Shown here: piece after piece, positions 8,685 through 17,569 of the stretch
Numbering within the stretch: position 1 is the first letter of the stretch
Layout of the letters: each line of letters opens with the position of its first letter
From: Saccharospirillum salsuginis
GTDB taxonomy: Bacteria; Pseudomonadota; Gammaproteobacteria; Pseudomonadales; Natronospirillaceae
DNA: 64,000 nucleotides
Direction: 5' to 3'
Assembly: GCF_014651855.1 (NCBI RefSeq)
Contig: NZ_BMXR01000011.1
Span: forward strand, 92,404 to 156,403
Notes under the pieces: generated by a model
The model's input: the letters and a program-made list of their open reading frames with translations, nothing else
What the model was told of the DNA's origin: nothing
Database searches by the model: none
Position numbers and translations under genes: made by a program

Positions 8685-9365
8685 TCAGCGGGCCAGTAGG
8701 ATTTGCAACCGGGAACCGACGCGCTGGGCGACATCGGCCAGATCGCCGATTAACTCGATGATCCGATACAGGAACATGACGTCAATCGGGGGGTGGTCCT
8801 TTTCGATTGCACGCAAGGCGCGACGTGCCTGGATTTCCAGTTCGTCGGCCCGGTGCTCCTGGTCGTCCAGCGCATTGAGCAGGCGGCTGACCAGGCTGAT
8901 TTCCTTGGTACCGAAGCCGGTCTCGAACAGTTCGTCCAGTTCGGCGAGGGCATCGGCGGCTTTCTTGCTGGTATCGATCGAGGACTGCAGATACTCGCGC
9001 ATCAGCGGCCGGATCGATTCGGGGATGGACATTTCGCGGCCGACCATGACGCCGGCGATGTCTTTGGCGCGGTTGGCCAGGCGGTCCTGCTGGGTCAGCA
9101 GTTCCAGCAGGTCGGAGCGGGGGACAGGCATGAACAGGCTGTTCGGCAGGTGCACCCGGATGTCTTTCTTCAACTTGTCGGCTTCGCCTTCAAGCCGGGC
9201 GATCTCCAGACGGATCTTCTCGGCGGCCTCGTAGTCGCCGGTGACGGCTGTGTCGTAGAAATCCATCAATTTCTCGGCACAGGCGTGCGCTTTCTGGATG
9301 TGTTCCTGCATGGGTTTGACCGGAGACCGGCCAAACAGAGCCATCAAGGGGCTGTTGGCTGCCAT
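8685..9365 (-). CDS. DUF47 (TIGR00153) phosphate-transport partner
   Basis: A 226-residue all-helical, PhoU-like protein starting MAANSPLMALFGRSPVKPMQ. Helical blocks carry heptad-like charged patterns, and DVMFLYRIIELIGDLADVAQRVG is the family's C-terminal signature. DUF47 proteins are encoded next to Pit transporters and are thought to modulate them. It precedes pit in the same operon. On the minus strand a TATAAT box lies at 9401-9406, upstream of the start, with a poor -35. Confidence 0.9.
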   Translation of the reverse strand: MAANSPLMALFGRSPVKPMQEHIQKAHACAEKLMDFYDTAVTGDYEAAEKIRLEIARLEGEADKLKKDIRVHLPNSLFMPVPRSDLLELLTQQDRLANRAKDIAGVMVGREMSIPESIRPLMREYLQSSIDTSKKAADALAELDELFETGFGTKEISLVSRLLNALDDQEHRADELEIQARRALRAIEKDHPPIDVMFLYRIIELIGDLADVAQRVGSRLQILLAR

Positions 9366-9466
9366 GTTGCAATCCTCTGTCGCTTCGCTCGTGGCCGGGC
9401 ATTATAGAGGCAGCGGTCGGTAATAAAAACGTCATATTGGACCGGATTCACGTTTTTTTTGACCGC

Positions 9467-9886
9467 TCAGTTGATGACCTCAGTGGACTCCGTTTGCGGC
9501 AGGGCCCGGATCCGCCGGTTGTCGTCGATGGCGACGTAGACGATCTCGGTCTCGGTGACCTTCTGCCGCTCCTCGTCTTCGGGCATCCGACACCAGACTT
9601 CGATGCCGATGCGGATGGAGCTGCGCCCCATGCCGAGGATCCGGGTGTAGCAACAGATGACGGAACCGACCCGGACCGGCCGGACGAAGGACATCTCGCC
9701 GATGGCCATAGTGGTGGTGCGTCCCCGTGCGATCCGATCGGCGGCGATGCTGGCCGCCATATCCATGTGGGTCACCAGCCAGCCGCCGGAAATATCGCCG
9801 TTGGTGTTGGTGTCTTTGGGTTGGGCGACAACGCGCAATTGCAGTTCGCCCCGGGGCGTCGGGTTTTTCTCGTCCAGTCGGGTCAT
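9467..9886 (-). CDS. yciA: Acyl-CoA thioesterase YciA
   Basis: A 139-residue single hot-dog domain. Motifs DTNTNGDISGGWLVTHMD, carrying the conserved asparagine and aspartate of YciA/BACH thioesterases, and GEMSFVRPVRVGSVICCY are present. It hydrolyses a broad range of acyl-CoAs in the cytoplasm. It is a single gene between the phosphate-transport blocks. ATG at 9886 was chosen because the domain starts soon after, and length matches YciA proteins (130-140 residues). Confidence 0.92.
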   Translation of the reverse strand: MTRLDEKNPTPRGELQLRVVAQPKDTNTNGDISGGWLVTHMDMAASIAADRIARGRTTTMAIGEMSFVRPVRVGSVICCYTRILGMGRSSIRIGIEVWCRMPEDEERQKVTETEIVYVAIDDNRRIRALPQTESTEVIN

Positions 9887-10030
9887 CGGTCAATGCAGCC
9901 AGGTTGTTGGTCTTGTCGGCGGGTCCCGGTCGGATAGCGACGGGACAAGGCGCATTATACCGGCCCGGGCCGGGATTGAATACGGGCCTAAAGGCTGACC
10001 ATTCATCGACTTTCGGCTACTTTATGACGG

Positions 10031-10070
10031 TTGTCACATTGCTGTCACATTCGAGTCATACAGTTGTCAC
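10031..10070 (+). promoter_or_regulatory. Pho box array upstream of pstS
   Basis: Four PhoB half-sites at an exact 11-base period: TTGTCAC (10031), CTGTCAC (10042), GAGTCAT (10053) and TTGTCAC (10064). The established PhoB site is CTGTCAT-N4-CTGTCAT, so this equals two tandem boxes. It lies about 115 bases before the pstS start. Confidence 0.9.
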
Positions 10071-10182
10071 ACGTCGAACCTAGCATGCGAGGCGAGCTTA
10101 AGGTCATTGAGCCAATCCGGTCGCAGTACCTGCCGGCTCAAAGGCACTCACTTCGCAAACCAAACAGCTGGAGGTTTAACCA

Positions 10183-11220
10183 GTGTACAAGAAGATGATT
10201 GGCACCGTTGTGGCCGCTGCCGCAACCCTGGCCGCCGTACAAGCCGAAGCCCGCGATCAGATCAGCATCGTCGGCTCGTCCACCGTATTCCCGTTCGCCA
10301 CCGTTGTCGCCGAGCGTTTCGGTCAAACCACGTCCTACCCGACGCCGACCATCGAGTCGACCGGTTCCGGCGGTGGTCTGAAACTGTTCTGTGAAGGTGT
10401 CGGCGAGTCCACTCCGGACATCACCAATGCTTCACGTCGCATCAAGAGCTCCGAAGTCGAGCTTTGCGCCAGCAACGGCGTTGAAGACATCGTTGAAGTA
10501 CTGATCGGTTACGACGGCATCGCCGTCGCCAACAGCGTCAACGGACCGGAAATGGAAGTGAGCAAGGGCGAGTTGTTTCTGGCCCTGGCCGAGACCGTGC
10601 CGAACCCGAACGGTTCCGGCCTGGTCGAGAACCCCTACGAGCAGTGGAGCGACATCCGCAGCGACCTGCCGAACACGGCCATCCGTGTGTTCGGCCCGCC
10701 GCCGACCTCCGGTACCCGTGACGCCTTCGTCGAGCTGGTTATGGAAGAAGGCTGCGCCGAATTCGACGCCATCGCTTCCCTGGAAGACAGCGACGAAGAC
10801 AAGTTCGAAGAAGTCTGTGCCACCATGCGCGAAGACGGCGCCTTTGTTGAAGCCGGCGAGAATGACACCCTGATCATCTCCCGTCTGGACAACGATACCT
10901 CCGCTCTGGGCATCTTCGGCTTCTCTTTCCTGGATCAGAACTCCGATAAAGTGAAGAGCATCTCCGTAGACGGCGCCAAGGCGACCTTCGACAATATCGC
11001 CGACGGTTCCTACGCGGTGTCTCGCCCGCTGTTCTTCTACGTGAAGACCGCACACGTTGGCGTGATTCCGGGCATCGAAGAGTATCTGGCCGAGTTCACC
11101 AGCCGCCGTGCGGTAGGCCCGAACGGCTACCTGATCGACCGTGGCCTGATCCCGCTGTCCAATGCCGAGTACGCTCGCATGAAGGACGCCGTGGACAACC
11201 TGAAGCCGCTGAAAATGTAA
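10183..11220 (+). CDS. pstS: Phosphate ABC transporter substrate-binding protein
   Basis: A 345-residue periplasmic phosphate-binding protein. A signal peptide covers about residues 1-23 (hydrophobic stretch ending AAVQAEA). The mature start DQISIVGSSTVFPF and the phosphate-contact loop TSGTRDAFVELV, after STGSGGG, match the PstS family. It captures phosphate for PstCAB. The start is GTG at 10183, preceded by GGAGG at 10170. It is the first gene of pstS-C-A-B-phoU; the Pho box array upstream and an attenuator hairpin after it imply PhoB control and higher expression than the membrane genes. Confidence 0.95.
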   Translation: MYKKMIGTVVAAAATLAAVQAEARDQISIVGSSTVFPFATVVAERFGQTTSYPTPTIESTGSGGGLKLFCEGVGESTPDITNASRRIKSSEVELCASNGVEDIVEVLIGYDGIAVANSVNGPEMEVSKGELFLALAETVPNPNGSGLVENPYEQWSDIRSDLPNTAIRVFGPPPTSGTRDAFVELVMEEGCAEFDAIASLEDSDEDKFEEVCATMREDGAFVEAGENDTLIISRLDNDTSALGIFGFSFLDQNSDKVKSISVDGAKATFDNIADGSYAVSRPLFFYVKTAHVGVIPGIEEYLAEFTSRRAVGPNGYLIDRGLIPLSNAEYARMKDAVDNLKPLKM

Positions 11221-11243
11221 TACCGTATCCTCGGGATACGACT

Positions 11244-11276
11244 GGGAGAGTCCGGCCTGCCGGCTCTCCCTTTGTC
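11244..11276 (+). terminator. Hairpin attenuator between pstS and pstC
   Basis: GGGAGAG (11244) pairs with CTCTCCC (11264-11270) around an internal CCGG/CCGG stem, followed by TTTGT. It lies in the 143-base pstS-pstC gap. It probably terminates part of the transcripts so that pstS mRNA exceeds pstCAB. Confidence 0.65.
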
Positions 11277-11363
11277 ATTTATAAAGAGTGGCTATGCCAG
11301 TCGCTGTTCCAATCGGGCGGGCGACTGACATAGATGTTCTTGAACCGAGACTGGAGTGTGTTG

Positions 11364-12752
11364 ATGCAAACATCGACTCTGATGCTGGTGGTCCTCGCCC
11401 TGGTGGCACTGGCCTATGTGATGGGGCGCAAGCGTTCCGTCCAGTTGGCCCAGCCCCTGGGGGGGATCAAAAACCTGCATTCCCTGCCCAACTACTACGG
11501 CCTGATGGCGGCGGTCTGGACGGCGCTGCCGGCTCTGGTGCTGCTGTTGCTCTGGGTGGGCCTGGAGAACACGGTGATCACCAATGCGGTGATCGCCTCC
11601 CTGCCGGATCGACTGGCGGAGCAAAGCGAGGGCCAGTTGAGCCTGACGTTGAGCAAGGTCCGGAACATCGCCAACGGCGTGATGTTGGGCGACGCCGACC
11701 CCGCTCTGGCCCAGGCCGCGGAGGTGTTGACCCGATTGCAGGCCAGCAGTCAGGCCGGCAAGATCGGCTTGACCCTGGCGCTGGCCGTGTTGGGCGTGGT
11801 CGTCGGCTGGGTGTTGACCAAGCCAAAGATGCGGGCGCGCCCACAATTCGAGCGTGTGCTGAAAGGGGCACTGCTGCTGTGTTCGATGATCGCCATTTTC
11901 ACCACCCTGGGCATCATCCTCTCGGTCCTGTTCGAAAGCATCCGGTTCTTCCAGGCCATTCCGATTACCGAATTCATCTTTGGCACCCAATGGAGCCCGC
12001 AGATTGCCATCCGCGCCGATCAGGTCGGGTCGTCGGGCGCGTTCGGTGCCATTCCGTTGTTTGTCGGCACCCTCCTGATCGCCACCATCGCTCTGTTGGT
12101 GGCTGTTCCGATCGGCCTGATGTCGGCGATCTACCTGTCCGAATACGCCACCCACAAGGTGCGTAACGTGATCAAGCCGTTGCTGGAAGTGCTCGCCGGT
12201 ATTCCGACCGTGGTGTACGGCTTCTTCGCGGCGCTGACCATGGGACCCTTTATCCGGGATGTGTTCGAAGGCATCGGCTTCTCCGGTGTCTCCGCCGAAT
12301 CCGCACTGGCCGCCGGTCTGGTTATGGGCATCATGATCATTCCGTTCGTCTCCTCACTGTCGGACGACGTCATCAACGCTGTGCCGAACAGTCTGCGCGA
12401 TGGCTCCTACGGCCTCGGCGCCACCAAGAGCGAAACCATTCGCCAGGTCGTGTTCCCGGCGGCCCTGCCCGGCATCATGGGCGGCATTCTATTGGCCGCC
12501 TCGCGCGCCATCGGCGAGACCATGATCGTGGTCATGGCGGCCGGGCTGGCGGCGAACCTGACCGCCAACCCCCTGGAAGCGGTCACTACCGTCACCGTTC
12601 AGATCGCGACGCTGTTGGTCGGCGACCAGGAATTCAACAGCCCGAAGACTTTGGCCGCCTTCGCTCTGGGTCTGATGCTGTTTTTCACCACTTTGATGCT
12701 GAACATCGTCGCGTTGGCGATCGTGAAGAGGTTCCGTGAGCAATATGACTGA
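11364..12752 (+). CDS. pstC: Phosphate ABC transporter permease PstC
   Basis: About 462 residues. It is longer than E. coli PstC because of an extended N-terminal region with two extra membrane segments and a soluble segment (about residues 75-140). The core permease domain holds MSAIYLSEYA, VLAGIPTVVYGFFA and the EAA loop SLRDGSYGLGATKSETIRQV. It forms the membrane channel with PstA. I prefer the ATG at 11364, with GGAG ten bases ahead; an in-frame ATG at 11334 would add ten residues. Its stop codon lies inside pstA. Confidence 0.92.
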   Translation: MQTSTLMLVVLALVALAYVMGRKRSVQLAQPLGGIKNLHSLPNYYGLMAAVWTALPALVLLLLWVGLENTVITNAVIASLPDRLAEQSEGQLSLTLSKVRNIANGVMLGDADPALAQAAEVLTRLQASSQAGKIGLTLALAVLGVVVGWVLTKPKMRARPQFERVLKGALLLCSMIAIFTTLGIILSVLFESIRFFQAIPITEFIFGTQWSPQIAIRADQVGSSGAFGAIPLFVGTLLIATIALLVAVPIGLMSAIYLSEYATHKVRNVIKPLLEVLAGIPTVVYGFFAALTMGPFIRDVFEGIGFSGVSAESALAAGLVMGIMIIPFVSSLSDDVINAVPNSLRDGSYGLGATKSETIRQVVFPAALPGIMGGILLAASRAIGETMIVVMAAGLAANLTANPLEAVTTVTVQIATLLVGDQEFNSPKTLAAFALGLMLFFTTLMLNIVALAIVKRFREQYD

Positions 12753-14058
12753 TCAATCTCGCAATGCGCTTGAACGGCTGGCCGCCAACAAGCACGAGCG
12801 GCTCAATGCCCGGCTGAAATCCCGTTACAACCGCGAACGTCGCTTTCGGGCCTACGGCATCGCCTCCATCGCCCTGGGTCTGACCTTCCTGGCCATCCTG
12901 CTGACCACCATCTTCAGTCAGGGGTTGTCGGCGTTCTGGACCACCTACGTCAAGCTGGACGTCACCTACACACCCGAGGTGCTCTACATCGACGACGCGA
13001 CCGACGAATCGCAGTTGCGTCTGGCCGATTACGACGGTGTCATTCGGCAGGCCTTGTCCGAGCGCTTCCCGGAGGCGTCCGGCCGCCAGACCATGCGCAA
13101 TCTGACCGGCATGGTCAGCACCTCCGCCGGCTATCGGCTGCGCAATCGTCTGATGGAAAACCCGGACCTGCTGGGTGAGACCGAAACGCTCTGGTTCCTG
13201 GCCGACGACGATGTCGACTTGTTGATGAACGGCATCATCGACCGGAACCTGCCCGAGTCCGAACGTCGGGTGAACGATCAGGAGCTGGAATGGATCGACA
13301 GCCTGGTCTCCTCCGACCAGATCGAGCGCCGCTTTAATACGACCTTCTTCACCAACGGTGACTCACGCGACCCGGAAACGGCCGGTATTCTGGGGGCGGC
13401 CATGGGGTCGTTCTATACCCTGATCGTAACGCTGGCGCTGTCGTTCCCGATTGGCGTCGCGGCCGCCATTTATCTGGAAGAATTCGCGCCCAAGAACCGC
13501 CTGACCGAGATCATCGAGGTCAACATCAATAACCTGGCGGCCGTGCCGTCCATCGTCTTCGGTTTGCTCGGTCTGGCCGTGTTCATCAACTTCTTTGGCC
13601 TGCCGCGCTCGGCCCCGATTGTCGGCGGCCTGGTGCTGACCCTGATGACCTTGCCGACCATCATCATTTCGGCCCGCGCCTCGATCAAGGCGGTTCCGCC
13701 GTCGATCCGCGAGGCGGCCATGGGTCTGGGGGCGTCGAAGATGCAGGTCACCCTGCACCATGTCTTGCCGCTGGCCCTGCCCGGCATGCTGACCGGCACC
13801 ATCATCGGCATGGCCCAGGCCCTGGGTGAGACCGCGCCGCTGCTGATGATCGGCATGGTCGCCTTCATCGTGGACATCCCGGGTGGCTTCACCGACCCGG
13901 CCACGGTCTTGCCCGTGCAGGTGTACCTGTGGTCCGACAGCCCCGAACGGGCGTTCATCGCCAAAACGTCAGCCGCCATCATGGTGTTGTTGGCTTTCCT
14001 GGCCGTTATGAACCTGTTGGCCGTGTTCCTGCGCAAGAAATTCGAGCGTCGCTGGTAA
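12736..14058 (+). CDS. pstA: Phosphate ABC transporter permease PstA
   Basis: A 440-residue permease with a large soluble insertion after the first helix (about residues 70-200), as in the long PstA group. The core has PIGVAAAIYLEEFAP, NLAAVPSIVFGLLGLAVF and the EAA loop SIREAAMGLGASKMQVTLHHV. The GTG at 12736 follows AAGAGG by about five bases and overlaps the pstC end by 17 bases; an ATG at 12745 is the alternative. The overlap suggests translational coupling with pstC. Confidence 0.93.
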   Translation: MSNMTDQSRNALERLAANKHERLNARLKSRYNRERRFRAYGIASIALGLTFLAILLTTIFSQGLSAFWTTYVKLDVTYTPEVLYIDDATDESQLRLADYDGVIRQALSERFPEASGRQTMRNLTGMVSTSAGYRLRNRLMENPDLLGETETLWFLADDDVDLLMNGIIDRNLPESERRVNDQELEWIDSLVSSDQIERRFNTTFFTNGDSRDPETAGILGAAMGSFYTLIVTLALSFPIGVAAAIYLEEFAPKNRLTEIIEVNINNLAAVPSIVFGLLGLAVFINFFGLPRSAPIVGGLVLTLMTLPTIIISARASIKAVPPSIREAAMGLGASKMQVTLHHVLPLALPGMLTGTIIGMAQALGETAPLLMIGMVAFIVDIPGGFTDPATVLPVQVYLWSDSPERAFIAKTSAAIMVLLAFLAVMNLLAVFLRKKFERRW

Positions 14059-14094
14059 GGGCGGGCGCGACCCGCCACAATGGAGATCGATACG

Positions 14095-14973
14095 ATGACA
14101 CTATCCAACCAATACCGTGAACAGAAGGCAGATTCCGTGACTACCGGAACCCCATCCGAACCCGACCAGCACGCCATCACCGACTGGAGCGGGACTGTAG
14201 GCGATGCGCTGATCGACGATCCGCGCATGAGCACCCGCAACGTCAATGTATTCTACGCCGACAACCAGGCCATCCACGACGTCAGCCTCGACATCGGCAA
14301 GAACGAAGTGCTGGCCATGATCGGCCCGTCGGGGTGCGGCAAATCGACGTTCCTGCGCACCCTGAACCGAATGAACGATTCCATCGACATCTGTCGGGTC
14401 GAAGGCGACATCGTTCTCGATGGCGACAACATCTATGACAAGCACATGGATGTGGTCGCCCTGCGCGCCAAAGTCGGCATGGTGTTCCAGAAACCGAACC
14501 CGTTTCCGAAGTCGATCTACGACAACGTCGCCTACGGGCCGCGCATCCACGGTCTGGTCTCGCGCCGGGCGGAGCTGGACGAAGTGGTCGAAACCGCTTT
14601 GCGCAAAGCGGGCCTGTGGGACGAAGCCAAAGACCGGCTCGACAAACCGGCGACCGGCCTGTCCGGCGGCCAGCAGCAGCGGCTGTGCATCGCCCGCACC
14701 ATCGCCATCTCACCTGAAGTGATTCTGATGGACGAACCCTGCTCGGCGTTGGACCCGATTGCCACCGCACGCATCGAGGAACTGATCGCCGAACTGTCGG
14801 AGAACTACACCATCGCTATCGTGACACACAGCATGCAGCAGGCGGCGCGTGTGTCTCATCGCACCGCCTATTTCCATCTGGGTAAGTTGATTGAAGTGGG
14901 TGCGACCGACAAGATCTTCACCTCGCCCGACCACAAACTGACCGAAGACTACATCACCGGTCGCTTCGGCTGA
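14095..14973 (+). CDS. pstB: Phosphate ABC transporter ATPase PstB
   Basis: A 292-residue ABC ATPase with an N-terminal extension of about 40 residues ahead of the domain. Walker A is GPSGCGKST, the Q-loop is in MVFQKPNPFPKSIYDNVAYG, the signature is LSGGQQQR and Walker B is VILMDEPCSALDP. The switch histidine is in VTHSMQQAARV. It powers phosphate import by PstSCA. I start at ATG 14095, behind a GGAG at 14083; an ATG at 14080 is in frame but overlaps that ribosome-binding site. Confidence 0.95.
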   Translation: MTLSNQYREQKADSVTTGTPSEPDQHAITDWSGTVGDALIDDPRMSTRNVNVFYADNQAIHDVSLDIGKNEVLAMIGPSGCGKSTFLRTLNRMNDSIDICRVEGDIVLDGDNIYDKHMDVVALRAKVGMVFQKPNPFPKSIYDNVAYGPRIHGLVSRRAELDEVVETALRKAGLWDEAKDRLDKPATGLSGGQQQRLCIARTIAISPEVILMDEPCSALDPIATARIEELIAELSENYTIAIVTHSMQQAARVSHRTAYFHLGKLIEVGATDKIFTSPDHKLTEDYITGRFG

Positions 14974-14990
14974 TCGAACAGGGAGCTACC

Positions 14991-15707
14991 ATGGATAAAC
15001 TGCAATTCGATAAACACACCTCGGCGCAATACAATGCCGAGCTGGAAGAAGCCCGCAAGAACCTGATGCAGATGGGTGGTCTGGTCGAGCAACAGGTCGA
15101 CGATGCCGTTCGGGCATTGATGGAAATGGACACGTCGCTGGCGCAGCGGGTCATCGAGACCGATACCACGGTCAATGAAATGGAGCTGGACATCGACGAG
15201 GAATGCACCCGCATTCTGGCACGCCGGCACCCGGCCGCCTCGGACCTGCGTTTCATCATCGCCGTCTCGCGCGCGGTGACCGATCTGGAGCGGATGGGCG
15301 ACGAAGCCGCCAAGGTGGCGCGTCACACCCTCGAGCTGGCCGACACCGGCAGCGGCCCACAGGGCTATGTCGAGCTGCGTCACATCGGCGTGGAAGTCCG
15401 CCATATGGTGCAGCATTCATTGGATGCCTTCGCCCGGCTGGACGCCGACAGCGCCCTGGACGTTATGCAGCAGGACAAGTCGGTCGATCTGGAATACGGC
15501 ACCGCCATTCGCAGCCTGATCACCACGATGATGGAAGACCCGCGCTCCATCAGCCGGGCGCTGAACGTCATGTGGTCGCTGCGCTCGCTGGAGCGCATCG
15601 GCGATCACGCCCGGAACATCGCCGAGTCCGTGATTTACCTGGTCAAAGGCAAGGATGTGCGCCATAAGAAACTGGAGCACGTCGAAGCTCAGGTCAAGCG
15701 GGATTGA
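14991..15707 (+). CDS. phoU: Phosphate signalling protein PhoU
   Basis: A 238-residue protein made of two three-helix repeats. The PhoU motif ELDIDEECTRILARRHPAASDLRFI with DLERMGDEAAKVA is in the first repeat, and the equivalent LRSLERIGDHARNIAE is in the second. PhoU links PstB occupancy to the PhoR kinase and keeps the Pho regulon off when phosphate is ample. It is the last gene of the pst operon, 17 bases after pstB, with GGGAGC as ribosome-binding site. Its partner genes phoB and phoR are 5-7 kb away on the other strand. Confidence 0.95.
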   Translation: MDKLQFDKHTSAQYNAELEEARKNLMQMGGLVEQQVDDAVRALMEMDTSLAQRVIETDTTVNEMELDIDEECTRILARRHPAASDLRFIIAVSRAVTDLERMGDEAAKVARHTLELADTGSGPQGYVELRHIGVEVRHMVQHSLDAFARLDADSALDVMQQDKSVDLEYGTAIRSLITTMMEDPRSISRALNVMWSLRSLERIGDHARNIAESVIYLVKGKDVRHKKLEHVEAQVKRD

Positions 15708-15713
15708 GAGAGT

Positions 15714-15745
15714 TCAACTCGGCCCCATGGGTGGCCGGGTTGAAT
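15714..15745 (+). terminator. Hairpin after phoU
   Basis: TTCAACTCGGCC and GGCCGGGTTGAA form a stem with one mismatch just after the phoU stop codon. It lacks a T tract on the plus strand, so termination is only plausible. Confidence 0.4.
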
Positions 15746-15771
15746 AAAAACACTGCAGAATCAAAAGGTTG

Positions 15772-15800
15772 TTGACCTTCCGGGGCGACATCTCTATATT
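15772..15800 (+). promoter_or_regulatory. Promoter of tRNA-Thr
   Basis: TTGACC (15772-15777), a 17-base spacer, then TATATT (15795-15800), a near-consensus sigma70 promoter 12 bases before the tRNA. Confidence 0.75.
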
Positions 15801-15811
15801 ACGCATCCGTT

Positions 15812-15887
<76 letters not shown>

Positions 15888-15893
15888 CTTCGA

Positions 15894-15920
15894 AACCCGC
15901 ACATGGCGGGTTTTGTTGTT
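15894..15920 (+). terminator. Intrinsic terminator of tRNA-Thr
   Basis: AACCCGC, loop ACATG, GCGGGTT, followed directly by TTGTTGTTT. It lies seven bases after the tRNA. Confidence 0.8.
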
Positions 15921-15990
15921 TCCGGGGGTGCGAATAGGGTATCAATGGCCCGTTGCGAACCTGTCCTGCGAAACAACACCCGGAGCCCTC

Positions 15991-16326
15991 ATGTCGTTTA
16001 TTATTGATCTCCTCTCGGCCTTGTCGGGCCTGATCCGTCCCCACCTGACCTTCGTCGCCTCGGCACTGGTGGCAACGCTGCTGGTCATCTATGGTAATAA
16101 CATCAATCGAGCGGTCTGGGCCCTGGTCCGAGGCGCTCATTTCATCGTGCGTACTCTGGTGTTTGTGTTGCTATGTGCCCTTGGTTACGGAGCTCTGACC
16201 GTCTACCTCATTCCTTTCCTGCGTCGATTGCTGCTGGCCGCCGGTCCGGTCTGGCTCGGCTTGCTGGTGGTGGTGGCGTTTCTGTTCGTCGGTTGGCTGG
16301 CCGAACGCCACAGTCGGCGCGCCTGA
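15991..16326 (+). CDS. DUF3392-like membrane protein
   Basis: A 111-residue protein with three predicted membrane helices (about residues 18-37, 50-75 and 85-105). The opening MSFIIDLLSALSGLIRPHL and the segment VATLLVIYGNNINRAV match what I know of DUF3392 proteins of marine gammaproteobacteria; the function is unknown. The ATG at 15991 was chosen because the family starts here. Its end overlaps the likely TTG start of the following nuclease-like gene, which suggests coupled translation. Confidence 0.75.
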   Translation: MSFIIDLLSALSGLIRPHLTFVASALVATLLVIYGNNINRAVWALVRGAHFIVRTLVFVLLCALGYGALTVYLIPFLRRLLLAAGPVWLGLLVVVAFLFVGWLAERHSRRA

Positions 16327-17114
16327 TCCTGTTCGTTCTGGCCCTTGGGCTGGGCGGGCTGGCACAGGCCTTTACCGAACCCGGGTACAAGGTGCCGATA
16401 CAACTGGCCCAGTTCCACCTCACCGAGGCGGCCAGGGCCGGCCTGGCCGGGCTCTACGGCGAGCAGTGGGCCCGGGAGATGATTCAGCTGTCCGACTGGG
16501 CGAAGGCGCAACGACCGTCCCGAGGGTTGCGTGTCGTGCTCTTCGACGCCGACGATACCGGCTTCGACGTCGCGAAGCATTGTCCGAATAACGGCTGTGT
16601 GGTCGGGGCTGTCATGGAAAGTCATCATGTACTGTCGCGCGACGGCTTCAGCGACGACCAAAAGCGTCAGGCAGTGCAATACCTGATGCATTTCATCACC
16701 GAGCTGCACATACCGGTCAACGCCGGCCTGAAGAGCGATCAGGGCGGCCGGTTGGTGTGGCTGCGCGACAGTGAATTGAACCGGGTTCATTTGTCCGAGG
16801 TATGGAACGATCGCTTGTACGATCGTCTGCCGGGAACCTGGTTTTCCCAGGCGCAACGGTTGGAACGCGACCTGACCGATGAGACCCTCCGGGAATGGAC
16901 CGCGAGTGTCCGTCCGGTGGACTGGGCGTGGGAGACGCATCAGTTGGCGCTGGACGAGGCCTATCCGATGGCCGGGCGCGGCCAATACGATGCCATCTTC
17001 GTGCGCGAAGCCTTACCGCTGCTCGAGCGGCAATTAACGAAGTCGGGACTGAGATTGGCGGCGCTGTTGAACGCGGCCTTCGCACCGCAACCCGCCGAGG
17101 GCTCGACCGAGTAG
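16290..17114 (+). CDS. Secreted S1/P1-nuclease-like protein
   Basis: A protein of about 274 residues with a signal peptide (hydrophobic stretch ending GLAQA), then AFTEPGYKVPIQLAQFHL. The segments LMHFITELHIPVNAG and VHLSEVWNDRLYD parallel the two zinc-binding motifs of S1/P1 nucleases, normally HFxxDxHQPLH and NLHxxWD. Here glutamate replaces the usual aspartate and QPLH is IPVN, so activity is uncertain. The start is not obvious: the TTG at 16290 puts ten residues before the hydrophobic core and overlaps the DUF3392 gene by 37 bases; no in-frame ATG fits. Confidence 0.65.
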   Translation, partial: RLAGRTPQSARLILFVLALGLGGLAQAFTEPGYKVPIQLAQFHLTEAARAGLAGLYGEQWAREMIQLSDWAKAQRPSRGLRVVLFDADDTGFDVAKHCPNNGCVVGAVMESHHVLSRDGFSDDQKRQAVQYLMHFITELHIPVNAGLKSDQGGRLVWLRDSELNRVHLSEVWNDRLYDRLPGTWFSQAQRLERDLTDETLREWTASVRPVDWAWETHQLALDEAYPMAGRGQYDAIFVREALPLLERQLTKSGLRLAALLNAAFAPQPAEGSTE

Positions 17115-17165
17115 CGACATGGGTTGGGGCTTGTCGGGGATGCGGATATCGGGACGGTGTTTCCA

Positions 17166-17201
17166 TAAGAAAAGAGGGGGATGCCACAGGCAGCCCCCTC
17201 C
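17166..17201 (-). terminator. Intrinsic terminator of CsrB-like RNA 1
   Basis: On the minus strand GAGGGGGCTGCC pairs with GGCATCCCCCTC around a short loop (17174-17200), followed by TTTTCTTA. Confidence 0.85.
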
Positions 17202-17411
17202 GAAATCTTGAACTCTGGCATCATCCTGATTGCATCGTCCTGACGCCGGCGCTCCTGCACCGCTGTAAGTACCTTCCCGGTACCGGTCCGCTATCGTCCT
17301 GCTTCCTGGTTGCCAGCGTCCGTGCTGTGTCGCTTACGCGATGCTCCTCGGCGCTTCCGCTGGCCTGCCTTCCTGGCGTCTTGGCGTATCCGTCCGCGTT
17401 CGTCGTGAACA
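17166..17411 (-). ncRNA. CsrB/RsmZ-like regulatory RNA, copy 1
   Basis: A transcript of about 246 bases read from the minus strand. The -10 box TATACT is at 17418-17423 and an intrinsic terminator closes the 3' end. The RNA holds about 13 GGA triplets outside the terminator, many as AGGA or CGGA in short hairpin loops, for example GUACC-GGGAA-GGUAC. That is the hallmark of RNAs that sequester the translational repressor CsrA/RsmA. It shares the 20-base block GCGACACAGCACGGACGCUG with copy 2. A GacA/UvrY-type inverted repeat lies about 158 bases upstream of the -10. No credible protein is encoded here. Ends are estimated from promoter and terminator. Confidence 0.85.
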
Positions 17412-17417
17412 GGGCTT

Positions 17418-17423
17418 AGTATA
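17418..17423 (-). promoter_or_regulatory. -10 box of CsrB-like RNA 1
   Basis: CCCCTATACT on the minus strand. The same CCCCTATA context precedes RNA 2. No good -35 hexamer is seen in either copy (CTCAAC here), which fits dependence on an activator. Confidence 0.65.
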
Positions 17424-17569
17424 GGGGATGTCGGATGACCGTTGAGTGACAGAAACCGCCTGAAACCGCGTTTTATTTGAGCGTATTTTCCGGGCCCGGG
17501 CCATGCGGGTTTTTCCGGGCGGTGTCCTCTGAAAATGTCGATGAGATCACAGGAATAGATGACAAGCCG

